This document shows, piece after piece, positions 26,648 through 34,173 of a stretch of 64,000 bases of DNA (the stretch's first letter is position 1; every line of letters begins with the position of its first letter). The stretch lies in assembly GCA_910575475.1 (NCBI GenBank), contig CAJTGD010000007.1, positions 119,726 to 183,725 on the forward strand, written 5' to 3'. Made by a program: the position numbers and the translations under genes. The notes under the pieces are model-generated. The model saw nothing but the letters and a program-made list of their open reading frames with translations, was not told the DNA's origin and ran no database searches. This DNA is from Lachnospiraceae bacterium. Its GTDB lineage: Bacteria > Bacillota > Clostridia > Lachnospirales > Lachnospiraceae.

Positions 26648-27193
26648 ATGGACCAGAATATAAAAAATCTCAATAAAGAGCTGAACCAGAATCCCGCTTC
26701 GCGTCAGGGGACGGATATCAAGAAGGATGAAAAATATATGCGGGAGGCCATCCGCCAGGCGAAGAAGGCCTACGCATTGGAAGAGGCGCCTATCGGCTGT
26801 GTGATCGTGTACCGGGATAAGATCATTGGCAGAGGCTATAACCGCCGTACCGTGGATAAAAATACATTGGCCCATGCAGAACTCACTGCCATTCGAAAGG
26901 CATGCAGAAAAATGGAGGACTGGCGGCTGGAGGAATGTACCATGTACGTCACCTTAGAACCCTGTCAGATGTGCTCCGGGGCCATTGTGCAGGCGCGGAT
27001 CCCGCGGGTCGTCGTGGGATGCATGAACCCCAAGGCCGGCTGTGCAGGTTCTATTTTGAACCTCTTGGACATGAAGGAATTTAACCATCAGGCGGACCTG
27101 ACGATCGGAGTGCTGGGCGAGGAATGCAGCGAGATGATGAAGCAGTTCTTCCGGGAGTTGCGGGAGCGGCAGAAGGCAAAAAAGAAAAGCTGA
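26648..27193 (+). CDS. tadA: tRNA-specific adenosine(34) deaminase
   Basis: This 181-residue zinc deaminase converts A34 to inosine in tRNA-Arg(ACG). The zinc and catalytic motifs are HAE at residues 76-78 and PCQMC at 105-109 within VTLEPCQMCSGAIVQARI. The protein is about 30 residues longer at the N-terminus than usual; MREAIRQAKKAY at residue 31 is the normal start, but the ATG at 26648 has the better site (AGAAAGG). The stop codon lies inside a bidirectional terminator shared with the SRP RNA gene. Confidence 0.92.
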   Translation: MDQNIKNLNKELNQNPASRQGTDIKKDEKYMREAIRQAKKAYALEEAPIGCVIVYRDKIIGRGYNRRTVDKNTLAHAELTAIRKACRKMEDWRLEECTMYVTLEPCQMCSGAIVQARIPRVVVGCMNPKAGCAGSILNLLDMKEFNHQADLTIGVLGEECSEMMKQFFRELRERQKAKKKS

Positions 27194-27212
27194 CCGTTAC
27201 AAGGCAGCTTTT
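27185..27212. terminator. Bidirectional terminator of tadA and the SRP RNA
   Basis: AAAAGCTG (27185-27192) pairs with CAGCTTTT (27205-27212). T-rich sequence follows on the - strand and TTTTCC on the + strand. The tadA stop codon is within the left arm. Confidence 0.65.
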
Positions 27213-27234
27213 CCAATAAGCGATTCATATTTTT

Positions 27235-27499
27235 ACGTGCATTACGCTTCGAATGCATCTCCACAAACGTTACCTTGGCAGTTAACTCGACCCAGGCACC
27301 CTCACAACACCCGGAAGGTTCTGCTTAGTGCTGCTTCGTTCCCGACCTGACACGGTTCACAGATTCCCGTCGCATGAGACCCGGATCTTCATCGCCACTT
27401 ACCAAGGGCAGCTTTGCAGATCAGCACCCTCAGCGTAATATCACCCCTGCTATAGCGGATTGCAGGTACAAGGTACCGCTAACACCCCGGCTGCACGAG
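27235..27499 (-). ncRNA. ffs: Signal recognition particle RNA, large Gram-positive type
   Basis: The - strand gives the conserved SRP Alu-domain sequence (CCGGGGTGTTAGCGG, CCTGCAATCCGCTATAGC), the S-domain core (GTGTCAGGTCGGGAACG, AAGCAGCACTAAG) and GGTGCCTGGGTCGAG. The 5' CGTGCA pairs with the 3' TGCACG to close helix 5, giving about 265 nt, the size of Bacillus/Clostridia scRNA. With Ffh it targets nascent membrane proteins. Ends are placed from the closing helix and the promoter and may be off by a few bases. Confidence 0.95.
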
Positions 27500-27504
27500 T
27501 CTTA

Positions 27505-27533
27505 ATTTTACATGGTTTTTGCGGAAATGTCAA
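27505..27533 (-). promoter_or_regulatory. Promoter of the SRP RNA gene
   Basis: On the - strand TTGACA and TAAAAT are separated by exactly 17 bases, ending about six bases before the RNA 5' end. Confidence 0.8.
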
Positions 27534-27608
27534 TGCATTCTGCGGCGGAAAACAAAAATTTCCGACCGCACAGCCGGAATTTTTGTAATATCGGCAAAAA
27601 CAGGATTT

Positions 27609-27827
27609 CTATCCCATACTTACCAATGCATGATTGAAAGTTGGCTTTGGAATATTCCAGCCGTCTTCCTGCGCTGTTTCCAGCCATATACCGATTACTT
27701 CCTGTGTGTTTTGGATTGCTTCCATAGGTGTCTTGCCATCTGACATACATCCCGGGAGCTCCGGTACTTCTGTAACATAACAATTATCCGGCTCACTCCA
27801 ATACATTATAATCTGATATTTATACAT
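27609..27827 (-). CDS. hicB: HicB-family antitoxin
   Basis: This 72-residue protein has the HicB RNase-H-like fold signature YWSEPDNCYVTEVPELPGCMSDGKTPMEAI. It should bind and neutralise the HicA-type toxin encoded just upstream on the same strand. There is no C-terminal DNA-binding extension after the core, which ends near PTFNHALVSMG, so autoregulation by HicB may be weak or absent. The start ATG follows GGAGG; TTG 27842 is not needed. Confidence 0.85.
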   Translation of the reverse strand: MYKYQIIMYWSEPDNCYVTEVPELPGCMSDGKTPMEAIQNTQEVIGIWLETAQEDGWNIPKPTFNHALVSMG

Positions 27828-27891
27828 ATTGATTTCCTCCAATTAGTAAACAATTTTTATATTGCCGATTTTTAAAATAGTCCGGTTTTCT

Positions 27892-28128
27892 TTACAAACC
27901 GTATTTTTGAAAAATGTTTCTAACCTGTTTCACCTGATATGCTTTTGCTTTATTTCCTATTGGCTGTATTACAATACCTTCTGGTATATCAGCGCGTTTG
28001 TATACATGATGACTTCCTTTGATCCGTTCTGTAAATCCATAAGAAAGAATTAAATTCCTGAAATCAGTAAAACGAATATTATCATCGCTGTTTCCGCTCA
28101 TTACTATATCATATGTGTTTTTCGCCAT
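27892..28128 (-). CDS. hicA: HicA-family mRNA interferase toxin
   Basis: This 78-residue protein ends in a double-stranded-RNA-binding-like HicA fold: FTDFRNLILSYGFTERIKGSHHVYKRADI, with the catalytic histidine in GSHHVY, and QVKQVRNIFQKYGL. HicA toxins cleave mRNA. It precedes hicB by 64 bases in the usual toxin-antitoxin order. ATG 28128 follows AAAGGAG; the upstream in-frame start at 28182 is not supported. The 251 bases between this gene and the next + strand gene would hold divergent promoters, but none is clear. Confidence 0.85.
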   Translation of the reverse strand: MAKNTYDIVMSGNSDDNIRFTDFRNLILSYGFTERIKGSHHVYKRADIPEGIVIQPIGNKAKAYQVKQVRNIFQKYGL

Positions 28129-28379
28129 GCAGATATACTCCTTTATTAATATATATTGTACCAGATTATATGACTTTTTCAAGCTGTTTCAGTTTGGAAT
28201 TTGATTCGGGCTATCGTGTACAATGAACATGAACTTTTACGAAATGGTTGAAAAAGGGCCTGTAAAATGCTAAAATCTTATGTATCTATTCAGAACAGCA
28301 AGAAGGATACCTAGATAAAACGGCCGACTGGCTATCATGGGATGCCTTCTGGCACAGTTTTAAAACAGGAGTTGAGAAC

Positions 28380-28481
28380 ATGAATTTTTATAATAAAAAA
28401 TTCCGCAAGATCGCGGCAGTTTTGATATTACTTGTGATTGTCGCAATGGTAGCAACGATGATAATTCCCTACCTGGTATAA
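28380..28481 (+). CDS. Small single-helix membrane protein
   Basis: A 33-residue reading frame begins MNFYNKKFRKIAAV and continues as one hydrophobic helix (LILLVIVAMVATMIIPYL). It has a GGAG site before the ATG and lies 23 bases before the VanW gene, probably in the same transcript. The basic N-terminus and short length resemble the small membrane proteins seen ahead of envelope genes in clostridia. Function unknown. Confidence 0.6.
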   Translation: MNFYNKKFRKIAAVLILLVIVAMVATMIIPYLV

Positions 28482-28504
28482 CCGAAAAAGGTGATTGAAA
28501 AAAG

Positions 28505-30052
28505 ATGACTACAAAGAGGAAACGGCGCAGAAGACGCAGGCGGATCCGGCGTCAGACATTGCGCGACCTGTGCCTGATGGGATTCGTCCTGATCTGTGCG
28601 GCGGCGGTGTTTGCCGGGACCCAGTCGGTTCTGCGCGGCTACGTAAAAAAGCACGATGACGGCAAGATCCTTTCCGGCGTTTCTGTGGGCCACACGGATG
28701 TATCCGGAATGAGCCGCAGGGAAGCGCTGGAAGCAGTACAAAAAGAAGTGGCAGACTGCGGTGCAGTGATGGTTACGTTAAAGATTTCCGAAGGGGAAGA
28801 GTTCGAAGCTTCCCTGAAAGAGCTGGGGCTTTCCTCGCCAAAGCTTGAGGTTGCTGTGGACGATGCCGTGGAGTTTGGCAAGACGGGAAATACGACGCAG
28901 TCCTACAAGCTGATCAAAAAAGCAGAAAAGAAAAAACTGCAGCATCGTATTCCGCTGGAATATGAACTGGGAGAGCGTGAGGCGTCCAAGGTTCTTTCCT
29001 CGCGTTCACAGGCATTTTTGGAAACACCGGTGAATGCCGCGATCGTGCAGGCTCCGGAAGGGATTCAGGTGACGGAGTCGCATGAGGGGGAAGTCCTCGA
29101 CACGGAACAGACGATCGAGAACCTGACCCGATTTTTAAATGACGACTGGGACGGAAAACCGGGCAATGTGAAGGCAGTCATAAAAAAAAAGGATGCTCCT
29201 GTCACCGAGGAAGACCTGGCCGGACTGACAGATATTTTGGGAAGCTACACTACATATTATGGAGAGAGCGGGGAAGGCCGGACGAAAAACGTGGAATCCG
29301 GGGCAAACCATCTGAACGGAATCCTGCTGCAGCCGGGAGAGGAACAGTCGGCCAATGAGGCTATGGAGCCCTATACCATTGAAAACGGTTATGCCGAGGC
29401 AGATTCCTATGAGAGCAATACGGTGGTGCAGACTATGGGCGGCGGTATCTGCCAGGTGTCCTCCACTCTTTATAATGCACTGCTGTTCGCGGAGCTTGAG
29501 ATCGTGGAGCGTTATCCCCATTCCATGCTGGTGTCCTATGTGGAGGCATCTAAGGACGCGGCCATTGCGGATGACCTGCTGGATCTGGTTTTTAAAAATA
29601 ATCTGGATTCTCCGATCTACATCCAGGCTGTGCTGGCAGAAGGAAATCTGACCTTCAATATATATGGAAAGGAAACCAGAAGTCCGGACCGTACCCTGGA
29701 ATTTATCAGCGAGAGCAGTGAGAGTGAGGATACGGAAGGAACCCGTTTTGTAGCAACGGAAAACTATATCGGATATTATGCAATTCAGAGCTATGCCCAT
29801 CCGGAGATCACGGCCCAGCTCTGGAAGGTGGTTACGGAAAATGGTCAGGAGGTCAGCCGGGACGCGATCAATTACAGCCAGTATATGGCAGCGCCGGAGA
29901 CCTACGGCGTAGGCGTCCTCTCAGACGACCCGGCTGATACGGACAGGATGAACAGCGCCATTATGACCCAGAATGAAGAAACGATCATGAATACCATGAA
30001 TGAGATCCTATACGGCTCGTCCGGCACAGAGAATACAGACGGCACACAGTAA
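28505..30052 (+). CDS. VanW family protein with peptidoglycan-binding-like domain
   Basis: This 515-residue exported protein has a very basic N-terminus (RKRRRRRRR), a transmembrane or signal helix (about 22-42) and extracytoplasmic PG-binding-4-like repeats (about 60-220, VSVGHTDVSGMSRREALEAV). A VanW domain follows (about 245-400: NHLNGILLQPGEEQSANEA, TMGGGICQVSSTLYNALLFAELEIVERYPHS). VanW proteins occur with vancomycin clusters but are common in clostridia without them, and their biochemical role is unsettled; a cell-wall role is likely. AAAAAAG-type spacing before the ATG gives a weak ribosome site. Confidence 0.88.
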   Translation: MTTKRKRRRRRRRIRRQTLRDLCLMGFVLICAAAVFAGTQSVLRGYVKKHDDGKILSGVSVGHTDVSGMSRREALEAVQKEVADCGAVMVTLKISEGEEFEASLKELGLSSPKLEVAVDDAVEFGKTGNTTQSYKLIKKAEKKKLQHRIPLEYELGEREASKVLSSRSQAFLETPVNAAIVQAPEGIQVTESHEGEVLDTEQTIENLTRFLNDDWDGKPGNVKAVIKKKDAPVTEEDLAGLTDILGSYTTYYGESGEGRTKNVESGANHLNGILLQPGEEQSANEAMEPYTIENGYAEADSYESNTVVQTMGGGICQVSSTLYNALLFAELEIVERYPHSMLVSYVEASKDAAIADDLLDLVFKNNLDSPIYIQAVLAEGNLTFNIYGKETRSPDRTLEFISESSESEDTEGTRFVATENYIGYYAIQSYAHPEITAQLWKVVTENGQEVSRDAINYSQYMAAPETYGVGVLSDDPADTDRMNSAIMTQNEETIMNTMNEILYGSSGTENTDGTQ

Positions 30053-30083
30053 AGAGATTCAGCAAGGGGATCAGGAGGAGACT

Positions 30084-31082
30084 ATGAAGCCAGGAAAGCT
30101 TTCACAGACCGTATGGAACCGGTCCGTACAAAGACAATTGAACAGCGATTGGGAAGCAGATTTCCTGCTGAAGCCTTCCAAGGCCGAGATGTGTACGGCA
30201 ATGCGCGGGTCTCCGGAAGGGATCCCGCTGACCGCTTCCGCCTCCGTTTTCGGGCAGACTCCGTCCCTTGGGATCTATGCCGCCGCGAAAGCAGTCAATG
30301 ACATTGCCGCCAGAGGCGGCGTGCCGATGGGAATCTCTGTCTCGATCACACTTCCGGAGACTGCAGAGGAAGCATGGCTGCAGGAAATGATCCGGCAGAT
30401 GGACCGGCTCTGCCGGAAATTTTACATTCCCATTGCAGGCATCCAGGCGGAGGTCAGTCCGGCAGTACGGCAGGCGCTGATCCAGGTGACGGCCCTGGGA
30501 CAGGCAGAGGAAGCAAAGCTGCTGCGCCTGTCTGACGCGACGCCCCGGCAGGATATCGTGCTGTGCGGTTATGTCGGTCTGGAAGGAACGCTGCGGATCC
30601 TGGACGAATGCAGGGAAGAACTGGGCAGACGGTTCTCCTCTGCTTTTCTGTGCCAGATGCAGGCACTGGATAGCGAGCTTATCCGGCTGGATGCAATCCG
30701 AACAGTATCCGGCTGCGTGACGGCTATGCAACAGATCGGAAGCGGCGGGATACTGGGGACATTGTGGGAACTGGCAGAAGCGGCAGGCGTGGGCCTGAGC
30801 GTAGATCTGAAAAAAATGAGCATCCGCCAGGAGACAGTGGAGCTCTGTGAATACTTTCATTTGAACCCCTATCAGATGACTTCTGCGGGAAGCATCCTGA
30901 TGATCACGGAGCACGGGGAGCAGCTTGCACGAACCCTCAGCGGGGGAGGCGCGCGAGCCAGTGTGCTTGGGGTCACTACTGCAGGGAATGCACGGGTGGT
31001 CACAAGCGGAGAAGAGAGAAGGTTTTTGGATCGTCCCGCGCCGGATGAACTGATGCGGTGGTGGGCAGAACGCTTATTATAA
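30084..31082 (+). CDS. AIR synthase-related protein (PurM/HypE/ThiL superfamily)
   Basis: This 332-residue protein has the two-domain fold of the AIR synthase superfamily: an N-terminal half with AKAVNDIAARGGVPMGISVSI (the metal and ATP-binding ND motif) and a C-terminal half with GGILGTLWELAEAAGVGLSVD and FHLNPYQMTSAGSILM. The arrangement is closest to HypE-like hydrogenase-maturation proteins, but no hydrogenase genes are near and the HypE C-terminal cysteine tail is absent. The substrate is unknown. ATG 30084 follows AGGAGG; upstream in-frame codons overlap vanW. Confidence 0.75.
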   Translation: MKPGKLSQTVWNRSVQRQLNSDWEADFLLKPSKAEMCTAMRGSPEGIPLTASASVFGQTPSLGIYAAAKAVNDIAARGGVPMGISVSITLPETAEEAWLQEMIRQMDRLCRKFYIPIAGIQAEVSPAVRQALIQVTALGQAEEAKLLRLSDATPRQDIVLCGYVGLEGTLRILDECREELGRRFSSAFLCQMQALDSELIRLDAIRTVSGCVTAMQQIGSGGILGTLWELAEAAGVGLSVDLKKMSIRQETVELCEYFHLNPYQMTSAGSILMITEHGEQLARTLSGGGARASVLGVTTAGNARVVTSGEERRFLDRPAPDELMRWWAERLL

Positions 31083-31170
31083 ATCTAACGAAACGGCAGA
31101 AGGAGCTATGGCTTTTATACTTTTGATTCGAACAGAATAATATTGAAAACTACAGTTAGAAAGGGATACT

Positions 31171-31671
31171 ATGGAAAATCGTTTGACACTGAGAAATGAA
31201 ATTTTAAAAAATATGGAGAGGAACAGCCGGATTGACTTAAAAGAGCTGGCTGTGCTGCTGGGGCTGGAGGAAGCCGTAGTGGCAAATGAGATTGCAGAAA
31301 TGGAGAAGGAAAATGTCATCTGCGGCTACCATACGCTGATTGACTGGGACAAGACCGGTACAGAGAAGGTGACCGCGCTGATCGAGGTGCGTGTGACCCC
31401 GCAGAGGAATCAGGGCTTTGACCGGATTGCGGAGCGTATCTATAACTACCCGGAGGTTCATGCGGTATATCTGATCTCCGGCGGCTACGACCTGCTGGTG
31501 ACGCTGGAAGGCAAGACGCTGAAGGAGGTTTCACGGTTCGTATCTGAAAAGCTGGCGCCCATTGATTCCGTGATCAGCACTGCAACTTATTTTATCTTGA
31601 AAAAATACAAAGATTTCGGGACGATCATGGTGCCGAAGACCGAATCGGAAAGGATGGTGGTGACTCCGTAA
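31171..31671 (+). CDS. Lrp/AsnC-family transcriptional regulator
   Basis: This 166-residue regulator has an N-terminal winged HTH (about 8-60; MERNSRIDLKELAVLLGLEEA) and a C-terminal RAM ligand-binding domain (about 70-150; VTALIEVRVTPQ, VYLISGGYDLLVTLEG). Such proteins sense amino acids. The stop TAA shares its last base with the ATG of the aminotransferase gene, so the pair is coupled and the regulator probably responds to that enzyme's substrate or product. Start: AGAAAGGG before ATG. Confidence 0.9.
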   Translation: MENRLTLRNEILKNMERNSRIDLKELAVLLGLEEAVVANEIAEMEKENVICGYHTLIDWDKTGTEKVTALIEVRVTPQRNQGFDRIAERIYNYPEVHAVYLISGGYDLLVTLEGKTLKEVSRFVSEKLAPIDSVISTATYFILKKYKDFGTIMVPKTESERMVVTP

Positions 31672-32846
31672 TGAGAAACCCTATCGCAAAAAAAATCACA
31701 CAGGTCCAGCCATCTGGCATCCGGAAGTTTTTTGACATTGCAAGCGAGATGGATGATGTTATTTCACTTGGTGTCGGGGAGCCGGATTTTGATACGCCGT
31801 GGAGGATCCGGGAGGAAGGCATCTTTTCCCTGGAAAGAGGAAGGACCTTTTATACGTCCAATGCAGGACTGCAGGAGTTGCGCGACGAGATCTGCCGCTA
31901 TCTGGAACGGAAGATCCACGTTTCCTATGACCCGAAAAAAGAAACCATGGTGACGGTAGGCGGCAGCGAAGCCATTGATGTGGCGATGCGTTGTATGCTG
32001 GATCCGGGGGACGAAGTGCTGATCCCTCAGCCCTGCTATGTGTCCTACGTGCCCTGTGCCATCATGGCGGACGGGGTTCCTGTGGTCGTGGAACTGAAAA
32101 ATGAAAATCAGTTTAAGCTGACAGTGGAGGACATGGAAAAGAAGGTTACGGAGCGGACAAAAATCCTGGTGATGCCGTTTCCAAATAATCCTACCGGATC
32201 GATCATGACGAGGGAAGACTTAGAGCCGGTGGCAGAATTTGTAAAGGAACACGATCTCTATGTGATCTCCGACGAGATCTATTCGGAGCTGAGTTACAAT
32301 GGAGAACACGTTTCCATTGCCAGCCTGCCTGGAATGCGGGAAAGAACGATCGTGATCAACGGATTTTCCAAAGGATTCGCAATGACCGGATGGCGTCTCG
32401 GATACTGCTGCGGACCGGAAGAAATCCTAAAACAGATGATCAAGCTTCACCAGTTCGCTATCATGTGCGCACCCACCAACAGCCAGTATGCGGCTGTGGA
32501 AGGACTGCGCAGCTGTGATGAGGATGTGGAGGAGATGCGCAGGGCATACAACCAGAGAAGGCGGTTCCTGATGTATGAGTTTGACCGCATGGGGCTGGCA
32601 TGCTTTGAACCTTACGGGGCCTTTTATGTGTTCCCGAGTATTGAAGAGTTTCAGATGTCCTCGGACGAATTTGCCACAAGGCTTTTGAAAGAAGAGAGGG
32701 TTGCCGTGGTGCCCGGAAGTGCGTTCGGGGAATGCGGGGAAGGCTTTTTGAGAATTTCTTATGCCTATTCCCTGGAAGATTTGAAAACAGCGCTGGGGAG
32801 ACTGGAGCATTTTATCCGGCGGCTGCGCAATGAGCGGGAAGGTTAG
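31671..32846 (+). CDS. PLP-dependent aminotransferase, class I/II
   Basis: This 391-residue fold-type I aminotransferase shows SLGVGEPDFDTP, the GGSEAID cofactor loop, FPNNPTGSIM, SDEIYSEL and the PLP lysine in GFSKGFAMTGWRLGY, with the carboxylate arginine in FLRISYAYS. It is similar to aspartate/aromatic aminotransferases, and the exact amino acid cannot be told. It is coupled to the Lrp-type regulator. A perfect 22-bp palindrome follows 12 bases after the stop. Confidence 0.9.
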   Translation: MRNPIAKKITQVQPSGIRKFFDIASEMDDVISLGVGEPDFDTPWRIREEGIFSLERGRTFYTSNAGLQELRDEICRYLERKIHVSYDPKKETMVTVGGSEAIDVAMRCMLDPGDEVLIPQPCYVSYVPCAIMADGVPVVVELKNENQFKLTVEDMEKKVTERTKILVMPFPNNPTGSIMTREDLEPVAEFVKEHDLYVISDEIYSELSYNGEHVSIASLPGMRERTIVINGFSKGFAMTGWRLGYCCGPEEILKQMIKLHQFAIMCAPTNSQYAAVEGLRSCDEDVEEMRRAYNQRRRFLMYEFDRMGLACFEPYGAFYVFPSIEEFQMSSDEFATRLLKEERVAVVPGSAFGECGEGFLRISYAYSLEDLKTALGRLEHFIRRLRNEREG

Positions 32847-32858
32847 GCACATTCCCGG

Positions 32859-32880
32859 ACCGTGCGCCGCGGCGCACGGT
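32859..32880. repeat. Perfect 22-bp GC-rich palindrome
   Basis: ACCGTGCGCCG is followed directly by its exact reverse complement with no loop. No T-tract follows, so it is a weak candidate for a classical terminator; it could be a protein-binding site or an mRNA 3' stabiliser for the aminotransferase. Confidence 0.6.
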
Positions 32881-32918
32881 CGCAGGCCGGTAAACTGTAA
32901 AGCAGAAAGGGAAATGAG

Positions 32919-33416
32919 ATGCTGAATATCGTATTGATGGAACCGGAGATTCCGGCCAATACCGGGAACATCGGCAGGACTTGTGTGGCAACAGGAAGCC
33001 GTCTTCATTTGATCGAACCTCTTGGCTTTAGGCTGGATGAAAAATCACTCCGCCGCGCCGGGATGGATTACTGGAAGGACCTGGATGTCACGACCTATAT
33101 CAACTATGAGGATTTTCTGGGAAAAAATCCGGGAGCGAAGCTTTATATGGCCACCACGAAAGCAGAAAAGATGTATACGGAGATTCGGTACGAGCCGGAC
33201 TGTTATATCATGTTTGGAAAAGAAAGCGCCGGGATTCCGGAAGAAATCCTGGTGCGGCACCGGGGGGACTGCGTGCGGATTCCTATGATCGGAGGGATCC
33301 GTTCCCTGAACCTGGGCAATTCCGCCGCAGTCATCCTTTATGAAGCGCTTCGGCAGAACCGGTTTGCCGGGATGGAAACAGCGGGAAGCCTGCATCGTCT
33401 GGAATGGGAGACATAA
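32919..33416 (+). CDS. trmL: tRNA (cytidine(34)-2'-O)-methyltransferase
   Basis: This 165-residue SPOUT methyltransferase modifies the wobble base of tRNA-Leu species. The hallmarks are the N-terminal LMEPEIPANTGNIGRTC and the C-terminal knot motifs IMFGKESAGIPEEI, RIPMIGGIRSLNLGNSAAV. Length is typical for TrmL/YibK. The ATG lies after AGAAAGGG. It precedes the V-ATPase operon by 185 bases. Confidence 0.93.
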   Translation: MLNIVLMEPEIPANTGNIGRTCVATGSRLHLIEPLGFRLDEKSLRRAGMDYWKDLDVTTYINYEDFLGKNPGAKLYMATTKAEKMYTEIRYEPDCYIMFGKESAGIPEEILVRHRGDCVRIPMIGGIRSLNLGNSAAVILYEALRQNRFAGMETAGSLHRLEWET

Positions 33417-33536
33417 ACAGATATTCTGCATAGAATGGGAAATTGCGAATAGGATAAACAGTGACTATATTTTATGCAGTTTGTTCAAATGAAAATAAGT
33501 TTATTGCACAATTGTTGGAAAATTATGAAAAAATTG

Positions 33537-33566
33537 TAGACTATATCCCAAGAATTGTGGTATGAT
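33537..33566 (+). promoter_or_regulatory. Possible promoter of the V-ATPase operon
   Basis: TATGAT at 33561-33566 has a moderate -35 (TAGACT) 18 bases upstream, in an AT-rich stretch before the first ntp gene. Confidence 0.4.
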
Positions 33567-33601
33567 ATAGAATGTGTACTTAGAAAGAAGGTGAGTCAGA
33601 T

Positions 33602-33910
33602 ATGGTCGAGAACACAATTCAGGCAATTAAAGAGACCGAAGCGAAGGCAGACGCTGTGGTCAGAGAGGCTGAGTCCAAGTATAGAGACATTCTGGATGAA
33701 GCAGCAAAAAAAGCAGAGGCAATGAAGTCAGAACAGATTCAGAACATGAAGCAGAAGGCTCAGTCCGATATGGAAAAGGCAAAAGAAAAAGGTACACAGG
33801 ATTTGGATTCAGCGATGTCCGAGATTCGAAAAGAAGTGGCGGCGCTCAAGGAGCTTGCCCAGCAGAAGCACGAAGCGGCGGTGAATCTTGTGGTATCGGA
33901 ACTGATTTGA
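33602..33910 (+). CDS. ntpG: V-type ATPase subunit G/H-like stalk protein
   Basis: This 102-residue protein is almost entirely a charged coiled coil (KETEAKADAVVREAESKYRD, KAKEKGTQDLDSAMSEIRKE). Its size and position match the G (AhaH-like) subunit that pairs with subunit E in the peripheral stalks of V/A-type ATPases. It is the first gene of the operon; 263 bases of apparently non-coding DNA separate it from ntpI. Start: AAGGTGAG before ATG. Confidence 0.8.
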   Translation: MVENTIQAIKETEAKADAVVREAESKYRDILDEAAKKAEAMKSEQIQNMKQKAQSDMEKAKEKGTQDLDSAMSEIRKEVAALKELAQQKHEAAVNLVVSELI

Positions 33911-34173
33911 GACAGAGGGTGTCCATCCAGCACGGAGCAGGGATATTTTTCAAGTATGCGGATACGCACAGCGTCATCAATTCCGGGGGGATTGGTGGCT
34001 TTCATATTGTTGTGAACAAATTGCACTTGGAAGATGGTCTTGTGCGAAGTGTCAGACGATTCTGTCAGATATGATCCGTGACTGCGGATGATATCAAGCA
34101 TGATTTTTCAAGGAGGGATTACAGGCCGCCTGGAAAAGTCAAAAAATAGGAAAGAAAAAGGAGGGATTCGATT

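Noticed and set aside
16982..30052. A vancomycin-resistance cluster from the VanY-like and VanW-like genes
   Set aside because: The two genes are 11 kb apart, no vanH/A/X or vanRS pair is near, and both families are common in clostridia without resistance.
34085..34150. A short peptide gene between ntpG and ntpI
   Set aside because: The ATG in this stretch opens only 16 codons and shows no conserved features; the GGAGG nearby belongs to non-coding sequence.
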